This document shows positions 1 to 8,187 of a DNA stretch of 64,000 nt, piece after piece. Made by a program: the position numbers and the translations under genes. Each line of letters opens with the position of its first letter. Within the stretch, counting starts at the first letter, position 1. The DNA is from Elusimicrobia bacterium GWA2_61_42 (GTDB taxonomy: Bacteria > Elusimicrobiota > Elusimicrobia > Elusimicrobiales > UBA9959): NCBI GenBank assembly GCA_001799615.1, contig MGTU01000022.1, positions 29,733 to 93,732 on the forward strand, in the 5' to 3' direction. Below the pieces are notes generated by a model that was not told the origin of the DNA, did no database searches, and was given only the letters and a program-made list of their open reading frames with translations.

Positions 1-3
1 TTT

Positions 4-31
4 TTATCCTCGCGGTACCCGTTACTATACC
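4..31 (+). promoter_or_regulatory. Possible promoter of the 61-2519 gene pair
   Basis: TTATCC (4-9) and TATACC (26-31) are separated by 16 bases, a plausible -35/-10 pair, about 30 bases before the start codon at 61. A good ribosome binding site (CAGGAGGCAGG, 49-59) follows. The -35 is weak, so this is tentative. Confidence 0.35.
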
Positions 32-60
32 GTAAGCTTGGCGGACTTCAGGAGGCAGGC

Positions 61-1023
61 ATGACCGTATTTTTAAAATTATTCGCGCTGCTCATACTGC
101 TTTCACCGGGGGCGTCCGCTTTTGAATGCCCCCAGGCGGCGCAGCCGGGCGCCGCCGCGGCCGAAAAAGCCGAAGATTGCCCCTGGGCCGGCGCCGCGCG
201 CCTGCTGGGGGAGAAGGCCGACAAGAACGAAAACCTGGAGCCGGTGTTCGCGGCCCACGCGCCCGGAGTGCTCAGGCAGCTGGAGACCGACCGCGCCTCC
301 GGCGTGCTCGGGCTCTGGGGCGAGAGCATCAATTACGACGAGCTGGCCAACGGCGTGATCGTTCACCCCGGGATCCTGAGCTTTATCGCTTCGCGCCTGG
401 GGGCCGCCCAGCCCCGCGGGAAAATAGCGCATGCCGGGCTGGAGCACACCTACGGCTACCTTTTCAGCCTGCTGCCGACGAAGTTCGGCTTTAAGCGCGC
501 GCGCTGGGTGCGCCCCGACCTGGAGGACGGCCTCGGCCTGCGGCGCGGCAGCGCCGGCCCCGCCCCCGCCGAGGGGACCCTGCTGGCCAACATAACCTGC
601 CTGGCCGGCAGCATTGCGCTGAAGGACGACGCCGCGGCTTCCGCGGAGCTTTCCAAGGTCCTGCCGCATTGCGGCGCGTCTATAAGAGCTTACGCCTCGC
701 GGCCCGTAAGGCGGGGCCGGCTCACCGAAGAGACCGTCCTGCCCGGCGGCCGCAAGATAGTGCTGCGCACCGACTTCGCGCCGTTCCTGAAGGCAGCCGG
801 GGGCAACAGCCACCTGCTCGTTTACTCGGTCTACGACTCTGCCCGGGGCCGCGCCAGCCTCATCAGCGCGTTCCCCGTTAACGAGGGCTTTGTTAAGAAC
901 GCCATTTCCCCGGCGGGGCTGGGCGCCGGTAAACCGGTGCAGACCCGCTACAACGCCTATGTGGAAGGACTTACCGGCGCCGGCAAGTTCAAAGGGCTCC
1001 GCTCCGTTTCCGTCATAGAATGA
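61..1023 (+). CDS. Secreted protein of unknown function
   Basis: Residues 1-20 form a Sec signal peptide: a short basic start, a hydrophobic core and a cut site after Ala-Ser-Ala. The mature part of about 300 residues has four cysteines (residues 23, 40, 180, 204), which could form disulfides in the periplasm. No known domain was recognised. A strong Shine-Dalgarno (GGAGG) lies 8 bases before the ATG. The stop codon overlaps the start of the next gene (ATGA at 1020-1023), so the two are almost certainly one operon, and the partner being a DUF799-like lipoprotein points to an envelope role. Its start is complete within the window. Confidence 0.8.
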   Translation: MTVFLKLFALLILLSPGASAFECPQAAQPGAAAAEKAEDCPWAGAARLLGEKADKNENLEPVFAAHAPGVLRQLETDRASGVLGLWGESINYDELANGVIVHPGILSFIASRLGAAQPRGKIAHAGLEHTYGYLFSLLPTKFGFKRARWVRPDLEDGLGLRRGSAGPAPAEGTLLANITCLAGSIALKDDAAASAELSKVLPHCGASIRAYASRPVRRGRLTEETVLPGGRKIVLRTDFAPFLKAAGGNSHLLVYSVYDSARGRASLISAFPVNEGFVKNAISPAGLGAGKPVQTRYNAYVEGLTGAGKFKGLRSVSVIE

Positions 1024-2519
1024 GCAAGCTTCTGCCGATCCCGCTGCTGGCCCTGCTGTGCGGCTGCGGCAACTATTTCTCCGTCAGGGTGCCTTACCAG
1101 GCGCCGGATATGCCCGGCGCGGCCGCGGCGCGCCCGGCCCTTTCAGCCCTTTACGTAGTGGTAAAAACCCCGCCCGAAGAAGAAGCGGGCGCGCTGGGTT
1201 CGCTCGCGGGCGCGCTGCTGAACGGGACCGGTCCCGATTTCAGGCCCGCCGTCCTGGCCCGTAAGGCCGCCGCCGCGCTGGACCGGCCCGGAGCGAAAGT
1301 GTGCGCCTGGCGGGTGGATAAGACCGGCCAGGCAGAAGACGGCTTCGCGCCGCTGGTGAAACCCTCCGGCCTGCTGGTGATAAGCGCGCGGCGGCCTTCC
1401 GTTTCCGCCAGGAAAGAGGAGCGCTCCACGGTCTATTACGACAAGAAAAGACAGAAGCAGACCGTCAAGAACAAAGTCTGGGCGTATTCCGCCTCGCTGA
1501 GCGCGGAGATCGGGCTTTATACCTGGCCCGGCATGGAGCTCCTGGATTCCTGGGGCGACACTTCCGCCTACGCCGAGGACCGGTTCGATAATGCCAAAGC
1601 CCCGGGCGACTGGTACGCCGAGAACGAAGAAAAGATCTTTTCCGCGCTGACCCCTAAGCTGGTCAACCGCTACGCCGGGCGCCCCGTGCTCCGGTCGCGC
1701 GTGGTCTTCACCGCTAAAAAAGACCCGGAGTCGTCCGAGGCCGCCAGGCTGGCGCGGCAGAACGACTGGGATAAGGCCGCGGAGATCTGGCTGAGGCGCG
1801 CGGCCGCGTCAGGCGGCTGGCGCGACTACCTGGGGCTGGCCGTTGCGGCCGAACTTAAGAAGGACTATGCCGGCGCGGCCGACTACTACCGCCAGGCGGA
1901 AAAGCGGGCGGCAGGGGATAAGGACGGCGCGAAGGTCTTCTGGGGACAGATCTACCAGGACCTGGAATTCGCCGCCTCCACCCGCGCGGCCGCCGGCTGC
2001 GGCGGCGGCTGGTTCGGAATTAAAACGGCCCTCCTCCCTTTCTCCGACGAAACCACCAGCATCGACGGGCCTCCGCTGGTGCGGCAGCTGGTGTATGAGC
2101 GGCTGAAGGCAGGCGGCTACAGCCTTTTATCCCTGGAGGAAACCGACGAGATCCTCCGGCGGCACGGCTTCAGCGACGGCGGCCAGCTGGCCGCGGCGAA
2201 GCCGGAGGAAATAGCAGGGTGGCTGGGGGCCGGGCGCCTGGTCTATGGCAATATAACCGATTTCGGCGAGATAATGGCCGGCGTTTACAACCGCCGCATG
2301 GTAAAGGGCGCGGCCCGCGTCTGGGACGCGGGTACGGGCAAGGAGCTGGTGCTGGAGGAGAGCGTGGTGAAGGTGAAGACGCCGAAAAGCCTGGCGGGCG
2401 GTCTGTTCAGCCAGCTCGCCAAGGGCCTGGCCGAACGTATCAAGAACAAGCCGCTCGCCTACGAGTCCGGCCTGTTCTCCCTGCAGCTGACCGAAAACCT
2501 GCCCAACGCCCTTAAGTAA
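1020..2519 (+). CDS. DUF799-like lipoprotein with TPR-like middle region
   Basis: The N-terminus is a lipoprotein signal (Leu-Cys-Gly-Cys, lipidated Cys at residue 16), so the protein is probably anchored in the outer membrane. Residues about 225-310 are Ala-rich helices that resemble tetratricopeptide units (paired W-x(n)-Y-Y-R-Q-A patterns). Residues about 335-480, with an ALLPFSDET-type strand, an ILRRHG segment, GAGRLVYGNITDFG and a WDAGTGKEL turn, resemble the DUF799/GNA1162 lipoprotein family, whose members are often encoded near curli-like CsgG proteins. The usual DUF799 protein is about 220 residues, so this is an extended version. It is translationally coupled to the secreted protein upstream and converges with the methyltransferase gene, leaving one base between the stops. 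Confidence 0.7.
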   Translation: MSKLLPIPLLALLCGCGNYFSVRVPYQAPDMPGAAAARPALSALYVVVKTPPEEEAGALGSLAGALLNGTGPDFRPAVLARKAAAALDRPGAKVCAWRVDKTGQAEDGFAPLVKPSGLLVISARRPSVSARKEERSTVYYDKKRQKQTVKNKVWAYSASLSAEIGLYTWPGMELLDSWGDTSAYAEDRFDNAKAPGDWYAENEEKIFSALTPKLVNRYAGRPVLRSRVVFTAKKDPESSEAARLARQNDWDKAAEIWLRRAAASGGWRDYLGLAVAAELKKDYAGAADYYRQAEKRAAGDKDGAKVFWGQIYQDLEFAASTRAAAGCGGGWFGIKTALLPFSDETTSIDGPPLVRQLVYERLKAGGYSLLSLEETDEILRRHGFSDGGQLAAAKPEEIAGWLGAGRLVYGNITDFGEIMAGVYNRRMVKGAARVWDAGTGKELVLEESVVKVKTPKSLAGGLFSQLAKGLAERIKNKPLAYESGLFSLQLTENLPNALK

Positions 2520-2520
2520 T

Positions 2521-3801
2521 CTAGTCGCGCTCGAAGACGATCAGGGTTTCGGCGTGCGGGGTGTTGGGGTAGAAGTCGAAGCCGGCCGAGCGGGTGATCT
2601 TGTACTTCTCCATGAAGAAAGCCGCGTCCCGGCCCTGCGTGATAGGATTGCAGGACAGGTAAATTATTTTTTTCGGCAGTATTTCCATTATCCGCTTGAT
2701 GACCTTATTGTGCAGCCCCGCGCGCGGCGGGTCCAGCACCAGGATATCCGTGCCGTCGAAAAGATCGTCCGCGGTCTTCTCCGACAGCGAACAGACCATC
2801 TCGAAATTGGTCGCCCCGTTGGCGGCGGCGTTGAGGGCCGCGTATTTAGCGGAGTTGGGCGACGCCTCCACCGCGTACACTTTGTCCGCCAGGTCCCGCA
2901 GCGTCAGGCCTATCACCCCTACGCCGGAGTACAGGTCCACCAGCTTGCCGCATTTAAAGGCGGCGCCCCGGATCTCCTTAAGGGCCTCTTCGAAGAGGTC
3001 CATGTTGTTCTGGAAGAAACAGTCGAAGCCGTAGGAGAACTTGCTGCCCAGGATCTCCTCGGTGACGAAATCGTTGCCCCAGGAATTGATGATCCCGTCC
3101 ACCTGGCTCACCGAGCTGATCGGGTTGGAGTAAACGGCCAGGAAGCCGTCCAGGCCTTCGATGTTCATTTCGGGCAGCGCTATGTCCTGGCGCTTCATGA
3201 ACAGGGCGGCCACGCGCGAGCCTGGATTCTTGGCCTCGCGGATGATCAGGGTCTTCAAATCCGCGGTGGAAAGTTTAAGGCCGTTCAGGACGGCCAGCAC
3301 CTTGACGGCGGCGGCGTTGGCGGCCGGGCTGATCAGCGCGCAGCCTTCCGGCAGCAGGTATTTCTCGCGGAAATTACCGCGTTTGTGGAAGGCGAAGGAG
3401 AGCGCGCCGGGCTCGCCGGTAAAGCTGTATTCTATCTTGGTGCGGTAGCCGAAGATCTGTTTCGCGGCGTAGAACTTGTCCAGGCGGATGGTCTCTTTGG
3501 TGGTCTGGTACAGCAGGTCCTCGATAAGGCCTTTCTTCGTCTCGCACTGCAGCTCGTAGTCCATCACCTGCCAGGGCGAGCAGCTGAGGTAATGGTCCTC
3601 TTTGGGCGCCACGCGGCGGGGGGAAGGGGTGATGATCTCCAGAAGTTCAGCCTCGGCGAAATTCTTTTTTTCGAAAGTGACGCGGACGCGGGCGGTCTCG
3701 TCCGGCAGGACGCCGTAGCAGAATACCACCTTGCCCTCGCTCCGGCCCAGGGCTTTGCCCTCTCCTACTATCTTCTTGAATTCAAGCGTGATTTCGCGCA
3801 T
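2521..3801 (-). CDS. RumA/TrmA-family RNA uracil-5-methyltransferase
   Basis: S-adenosylmethionine-dependent methylation of a uridine in 23S rRNA or tRNA. An N-terminal TRAM-like beta domain (residues 1-60) precedes the catalytic domain. SAM-binding motif LYSGVGVIGL is near residue 293, DPPRAG near 358, the nucleophile Cys in YLSCNP near 383 and the general base Glu in HAETL near 418, so all catalytic elements are present. In the Fe-S region the usual CGGC is CSPW, so the cluster is probably absent or altered. Length (426) is normal for RumA. Which base is methylated cannot be read from the sequence. It is a single-gene unit divergent from the membrane protein at 3921. Confidence 0.9.
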   Translation of the reverse strand: MREITLEFKKIVGEGKALGRSEGKVVFCYGVLPDETARVRVTFEKKNFAEAELLEIITPSPRRVAPKEDHYLSCSPWQVMDYELQCETKKGLIEDLLYQTTKETIRLDKFYAAKQIFGYRTKIEYSFTGEPGALSFAFHKRGNFREKYLLPEGCALISPAANAAAVKVLAVLNGLKLSTADLKTLIIREAKNPGSRVAALFMKRQDIALPEMNIEGLDGFLAVYSNPISSVSQVDGIINSWGNDFVTEEILGSKFSYGFDCFFQNNMDLFEEALKEIRGAAFKCGKLVDLYSGVGVIGLTLRDLADKVYAVEASPNSAKYAALNAAANGATNFEMVCSLSEKTADDLFDGTDILVLDPPRAGLHNKVIKRIMEILPKKIIYLSCNPITQGRDAAFFMEKYKITRSAGFDFYPNTPHAETLIVFERD

Positions 3802-3890
3802 AGTGGTCTTTATTCCCGACGCAGCTTAGGTAGAATTTTACCGCGGACTTCCCGGCTATAAGGAATCTATCTCCGGGGCCGATTGTTTTA

Positions 3891-3896
3891 TATACT
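3891..3896 (+). promoter_or_regulatory. -10 element for the membrane protein at 3921
   Basis: TATACT at 3891-3896 would start transcription near 3903. The leader then carries an AGGGGAAG ribosome binding site (3908-3915) before the ATG at 3921. No convincing -35 box is seen. Confidence 0.4.
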
Positions 3897-3920
3897 ACTA
3901 TTTTAATAGGGGAAGCGATA

Positions 3921-5102
3921 ATGGCGGAACTGCTTAAAAAATTTACCAGCCTGGACACGAACCGCTTTTTCCGCGCGGTCACGCTGTCGCTGGCTTTGGC
4001 AGCCCTGGTCCTGAACCTCTCAGTCTCCTGGAAAGGCTACCGGTACGAGCCGCTGCGCGAAGCGGCTTCGCGCTCGCTGCTGGCCCTGAACTCCTCATTT
4101 TTCTACGATTCCGGCCTGGCGGAGCCGCTGCCGGTGTTCGCCCTGAAGGCCGCCATGGCGGCCGGGGCCGGGCCGGACGCGGCGCTGCGCGCGGAGGGGC
4201 TCGCCGTGCTGGTGCTGGTGGTCTTTACGACCTTTTTTACCCTCAGGCGGCGTTTTGGCGAGATCACGGGCGGCATGGCCGCGCTTTTCCTGGCGGCCAA
4301 TCCGTACGCCGGCTATTACGCCATGCAGGGCAGTTCGCACCTCTACGCGTTGCTGTTCCTGCTGCTGTTCTGGCATCACTTCGACGCTCCCGGCAAAACC
4401 AGGCGGGAGGCCCTGCTGGCCGGCCTTTACGGCGGCCTGGCCTGCCTCAGCCGGCTGGACGCCGCCTGGCCCCTGCTGATAATAGCCGCCCTGACCTGGG
4501 CCGTAAAGCGCGAAGAGTTCAGTCTTAAAGAGGCCGGGCTTTCGCTGGGCCTGGCCTTACTGCTGGTGCTGCCCTACGCGGCCTTTCAGAAAGCCAAATA
4601 CAATAATTTCCTGTACGCCCAGGAGCTCAGCCTGCGGCGCTGGGCCAATATAGACCGGCACGGCTACGCCCCGGCGGCGGAAGTTAAGACCGGTCCCCTG
4701 GGTCCGGCGGCCTTCGTGTTCCGCAACGGGCCGGCCGGCGCCCTGCAGGGACTTTTCAGCGGCCTGGGCCGCGCCTTCGCGTACGAACTGCCGCGCGCGC
4801 TGTATTATAAATTCCTCATCGTCCTGGTCTTCCTGGGCGTTTACGCGGCCTTCGCGCTTAAAAAAGACCCCCTGCTTTTTTTCCTCGCGGCGGCCTTGCT
4901 GCCTGCGCTGCCGCTGGCCGCTATCAGGCAGGTGCCGGCTACGGGCGGCATCGAGCTCAGGTATTATTTGTGGGCGCTGTGGGCGCTGTGCGCCCTGGCG
5001 GGACTGGGTTTCCAGGAGATACTGGCGTGGCTGGAGACCCGGGTGGGCGCCTGGGCCGAGGCCAAGGGCGCGGCTTTGCTGCGGCGTGAAAAAAAGAGAT
5101 AA
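3921..5102 (+). CDS. Polytopic membrane protein, GT39/ArnT-like
   Basis: About nine to ten hydrophobic helices spread over 393 residues, with a first long extracytoplasmic loop after helix 1, in the manner of dolichyl-phosphate-mannose or ArnT-like glycosyltransferases. Such enzymes move a sugar from a polyprenyl phosphate carrier onto a lipid or protein outside the cytoplasmic membrane. The usual acidic catalytic pair in loop 1 is not obvious: the loop reads SSFFYDSGLAEP, with one Asp. A C-terminal basic tail (LLRREKKR) faces the cytoplasm. The start is set by AGGGGAAG six bases upstream. The next gene follows after 15 bases and is probably co-transcribed. Substrate unknown. Confidence 0.65.
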   Translation: MAELLKKFTSLDTNRFFRAVTLSLALAALVLNLSVSWKGYRYEPLREAASRSLLALNSSFFYDSGLAEPLPVFALKAAMAAGAGPDAALRAEGLAVLVLVVFTTFFTLRRRFGEITGGMAALFLAANPYAGYYAMQGSSHLYALLFLLLFWHHFDAPGKTRREALLAGLYGGLACLSRLDAAWPLLIIAALTWAVKREEFSLKEAGLSLGLALLLVLPYAAFQKAKYNNFLYAQELSLRRWANIDRHGYAPAAEVKTGPLGPAAFVFRNGPAGALQGLFSGLGRAFAYELPRALYYKFLIVLVFLGVYAAFALKKDPLLFFLAAALLPALPLAAIRQVPATGGIELRYYLWALWALCALAGLGFQEILAWLETRVGAWAEAKGAALLRREKKR

Positions 5103-5117
5103 AGGAAGGCTTTGGAC

Positions 5118-6065
5118 ATGATAGAAAAAAATAAATACAAATTCGTAGCCGCCGTGACGTTCCTTTTCCTGGTGCCTTTCCTGGTCCTGAGCCGGCACTT
5201 TATTTACGGCGCCGGGGAGTTGCAGAAGAAAGACACGCTGCGCTACCTGGAACTGCGCACCCTGACCGGGGCCGGCATAATTTCGGACGTGCTCAATCTC
5301 AACTACAGCCTTTCGCGGATAACGGCCTGGAAGCCCTCGTCCGGGGCGGCCGGCATAAAGGCCGAGCTGCAGCGCCGGGTAAAGGAAAACCCGTTCATCT
5401 ACTCGGAGCTGGCGCTGCTGGGCGCCTCCGGCACCGAGCTGGCCAGGTATTCCGCCGAGAAGAGCGTAAAAACGCGCCTGGACTATTCTAAAAGCCCGGC
5501 TTTCTCCGAAGCGAAGCAGAGCCGCGGCCCGGCGGGGGCCGTGGAGTACGGCGACTATACGCCCCCGGCGCTGGTGCTCTCCGAGCCTTTGCTTAAAAGC
5601 GCCGGCACGCCGGAATATTACCTGGCCGGCCGCCTGAGTTTGGCCTACCTCGGCGAGGTGGTGCGCCTGATGGGTAAGAATTCCTCCGGCAATTTCGGCC
5701 TGGTGGACGGGGGCGGCCAGATAATAGCCGACTCCATGAGCACGTCCATCGTCAGGCCGGGGCTGAAAGCCCCGCCCGAAGTGGTCAAGATGCTTTCCGT
5801 AGCCGGGAACAGGGAAGCCGACAATTTTTCCAGCGAGGTCTATTTCCGCGGCCGGGTCTACCTGGCTTCGGTTTCGGCCGTCGGCGGCACCAAATGGTGG
5901 GTCTACGAGATCATGGATTCGGCGGACATCCCCGCCAGGAGATCCTCTTTCTGGGCCAAGCGCGTGGTCCTGTCGGGCGTGCTGCTGATAATTATTTTCG
6001 GCTTCCTGACCTATAAACTCGCGCGGCGCTGGCTTATCGACGGCGCCGCAGGCGGCGGGCTGTAG
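5118..6065 (+). CDS. Membrane-anchored CACHE-like sensor domain protein without output domain
   Basis: One transmembrane helix at residues about 9-28, a periplasmic domain of about 250 residues, and a second helix near 283-303 followed by a short basic tail. The periplasmic part resembles a double CACHE/PDC ligand-binding fold, typical of histidine kinases and chemoreceptors: a long first helix, then a YSELALLGASGTELARYS strand pair and a GNFGLVDGGGQIIAD strand pair. No HAMP, kinase, GGDEF or methyl-accepting region follows, so it must signal through a partner or serve another role. The ATG at 5118 is preferred over an in-frame TTG at 5112 because AGGAAGG (5103-5109) is correctly spaced only for the ATG. 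Confidence 0.65.
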   Translation: MIEKNKYKFVAAVTFLFLVPFLVLSRHFIYGAGELQKKDTLRYLELRTLTGAGIISDVLNLNYSLSRITAWKPSSGAAGIKAELQRRVKENPFIYSELALLGASGTELARYSAEKSVKTRLDYSKSPAFSEAKQSRGPAGAVEYGDYTPPALVLSEPLLKSAGTPEYYLAGRLSLAYLGEVVRLMGKNSSGNFGLVDGGGQIIADSMSTSIVRPGLKAPPEVVKMLSVAGNREADNFSSEVYFRGRVYLASVSAVGGTKWWVYEIMDSADIPARRSSFWAKRVVLSGVLLIIIFGFLTYKLARRWLIDGAAGGGL

Positions 6066-6115
6066 GCCGGACAGGCCTGGGTCTTTAGGGCAGTTTTTTC
6101 AGGGACCTAGCGCCC

Positions 6116-6144
6116 TTGCCGGGCCGCGCGCCGGCTGGTATACC
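6116..6144 (+). promoter_or_regulatory. Promoter for a probably leaderless exported amylase gene
   Basis: TTGCCG (6116-6121) and TATACC (6139-6144) are exactly 17 bases apart. The ATG at 6152 lies seven bases after the -10, at the expected transcription start, and no Shine-Dalgarno is present. Confidence 0.55.
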
Positions 6145-6151
6145 TATTACA

Positions 6152-8125
6152 ATGGGACTTTGCCGTTCTCCGCTTAAACTTATTCTCCTGCTGCTGTTGC
6201 TGCCGGCCCGGGTTCTCTGTTCTACCCCGGAGGCCGACAGGTCCGGCGCGGCCGCGCTTTTTGACGGCGCGGCAGCGGCCGGGCCGCTGCTGCCGGGCGC
6301 TCCGGACCTCAAGGACGCCAACGCCGATTTCCTGCGGCAGATGAAAGAGGTGCTTTCTTCCGGGGCCTGGGACGGGTCGGCGCCGCAGGTCCGCCATTTC
6401 ATGTTCAAGAACGCGCAGGAGGGGTGGACCGCGCAGGCGCAGGGCGTGGGCCTGGAAGGTTTCCTCTGGACCAAGAAGGAACTTGAGGGGAAATACGGCG
6501 CGGCGGCTTTCTCCGGCCAGACCGAAGATTATTTCAATTACCTCGAGGGCCTGCTTAAACCGGTGGCCTGGACCGGCGATCTGCGCTCGGCCCTCGGCGC
6601 CCTGAAAACCTCCGCCCTTACCGAAGCCGAAAAGAACGACAGGCTCAACCTGATACTGGAGAATTACGTGGCGGGCCTGCAGGCCAACATGGAGCGCTAC
6701 GACGGCGCGGCCTGGGCTAAGACCGCGCGCGTCTATGAATTGTTCCCCCGGGCCTATAACCTGGACGGCCGCCGCGGGGCCGGCGGCTTCAAAGCGCCCG
6801 GGGGGTCCGGCAGGACGTTTTTCTTCAGGGACTTCGGGGTTTCCGATTTCGAGGTGATAAAAAGAATGGGGTTCGACGCGGTCTGGCCCATGGGCATACT
6901 GCCGGTAGGCGTCCGCGGGCAGACCGGCACGGGCGGCGGTTCGCCCTATTCCATCAGCGACCACTCTACCGTGAACCCGGACCTGGGGACGGAAGAGGAG
7001 TTCCGCGGTTTCGTTAAAAAAGCCCACCAGGCCGGGCTTAAGGTGATAGTGGACTTCGTGGTGAACCATACCTCTCTGGATTCCAAACTGCTGGCCGAGA
7101 ACCCGGATTATTTCGTCAGCTACCGCTACGCCGGGGCCTGCCCCTCTGACTACTTCGACGTCAGCTGGAGCGGGGCCAAGTACTGCGTGCACCACGGCGG
7201 CTTCGAGTACGGCGGCGGCGTCTCGAGCTGGATAGACACCGCGCAGGTCAATTATTCCAACAGGGCGCTGCGGGACAGGATGACCTCCATCGTGAAAGGC
7301 TGGGTCACCAAGTTCGACGTGGACGGCTTCCGCGTGGACATGGCCTACCTGGCGCTTAATAATGTTTTTTCGCGGACCTGGCAGAAAAGCATGCCCCGGG
7401 ACGAATTTTACCGGCAGCTCATCTGGACGGTAAAGGCCGCCAAGCCCTCCGCCGCCTTTATGGCCGAAGCCTACGCTTACCAGGAGGACCTGGGGGCCTG
7501 CGGCTTCGACACCATTTACAGCAAGCACGAGGAAGCCCGCCCCGAAGGCCAGACCGGCTGGTACAATACCACCGAGTCCGGCAACGCCGCGCAGGTGGCC
7601 AGCGCCCTTAACCGGGCGGCTTTCCTGGCCTGGCAGTCCGGTGGCGCCGGGTCGGTGCTGTTCATCGGCAACCACGACGAACCGGCCCCGGAGAAGGTTT
7701 ACGGCCGCCGCCTGCCCGCGGCGCTGGCCCTGACGCTGCTGTACCCCGGGTCGGTCATGATGTATTCCGGCGCCGAAATAGGCTATGACGCCGCCGTACC
7801 GGCCGAACATAAACCGCTGCCTTTCAGCGTGCCCTGCGAAGTCGACTGGGACGGGGGAGATCCCGCCGTAAAAAGAACTTACCAGGAAGTCCTCGCGCTG
7901 TCCGCGCGCGTGCGCGCCGAGCTGGGCGCTTACGAGATCGAGCCGCTCTGGCCCGCGCCGGGGCAGACCTGGGCCGGTTATATCCTGAAGTCCAGGGACA
8001 AACCGGGCCTGCGGCGCGCGCTCATAGGCAACGTGACCTACGGCGCGACGCGGGCGGAACTGCCGCAGGCGGGCTTCAGCGGCAGCCTGCAGCCCGGGGA
8101 ATACCGCCTGCTGGAACTGAAGTAG
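6152..8125 (+). CDS. Exported GH13 alpha-amylase family enzyme
   Basis: Glycoside hydrolase family 13 protein acting on alpha-glucans. Residues 1-20 (MGLCRSPLKL then a Leu run) are a signal peptide; Cys20 could even be lipidated. An N-terminal region of about 190 residues without clear family precedes the (beta/alpha)8 barrel. Barrel motifs seen: DFVVNHTS, the nucleophile Asp in DGFRVDMAY, the acid Glu in FMAEAYAY and the transition-state Asp in FIGNHDE, so it should be active. A C-terminal beta domain ends the protein. A longer reading frame from TTG 6116 exists, but that TTG is the -35 box, so ATG 6152 is chosen. It lies next to a second, cytosolic GH13 gene, suggesting external and internal steps on related glucans. 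Exact specificity is not readable. Confidence 0.85.
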   Translation: MGLCRSPLKLILLLLLLPARVLCSTPEADRSGAAALFDGAAAAGPLLPGAPDLKDANADFLRQMKEVLSSGAWDGSAPQVRHFMFKNAQEGWTAQAQGVGLEGFLWTKKELEGKYGAAAFSGQTEDYFNYLEGLLKPVAWTGDLRSALGALKTSALTEAEKNDRLNLILENYVAGLQANMERYDGAAWAKTARVYELFPRAYNLDGRRGAGGFKAPGGSGRTFFFRDFGVSDFEVIKRMGFDAVWPMGILPVGVRGQTGTGGGSPYSISDHSTVNPDLGTEEEFRGFVKKAHQAGLKVIVDFVVNHTSLDSKLLAENPDYFVSYRYAGACPSDYFDVSWSGAKYCVHHGGFEYGGGVSSWIDTAQVNYSNRALRDRMTSIVKGWVTKFDVDGFRVDMAYLALNNVFSRTWQKSMPRDEFYRQLIWTVKAAKPSAAFMAEAYAYQEDLGACGFDTIYSKHEEARPEGQTGWYNTTESGNAAQVASALNRAAFLAWQSGGAGSVLFIGNHDEPAPEKVYGRRLPAALALTLLYPGSVMMYSGAEIGYDAAVPAEHKPLPFSVPCEVDWDGGDPAVKRTYQEVLALSARVRAELGAYEIEPLWPAPGQTWAGYILKSRDKPGLRRALIGNVTYGATRAELPQAGFSGSLQPGEYRLLELK

Positions 8126-8135
8126 CCGCTTTTGG

Positions 8136-8141
8136 TATAAT
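8136..8141 (+). promoter_or_regulatory. -10 box for the second GH13 gene
   Basis: Consensus TATAAT about ten bases after the preceding stop; predicted start near 8148 gives a leader of about 40 bases with an AAAGAGGGA ribosome binding site. The -35 is poor (TGGAAC at 8112-8117). Confidence 0.5.
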
Positions 8142-8187
8142 GAAGCTGGGGAAATCAGAATTTAACGCAGAATATTAAAGAGGGACC

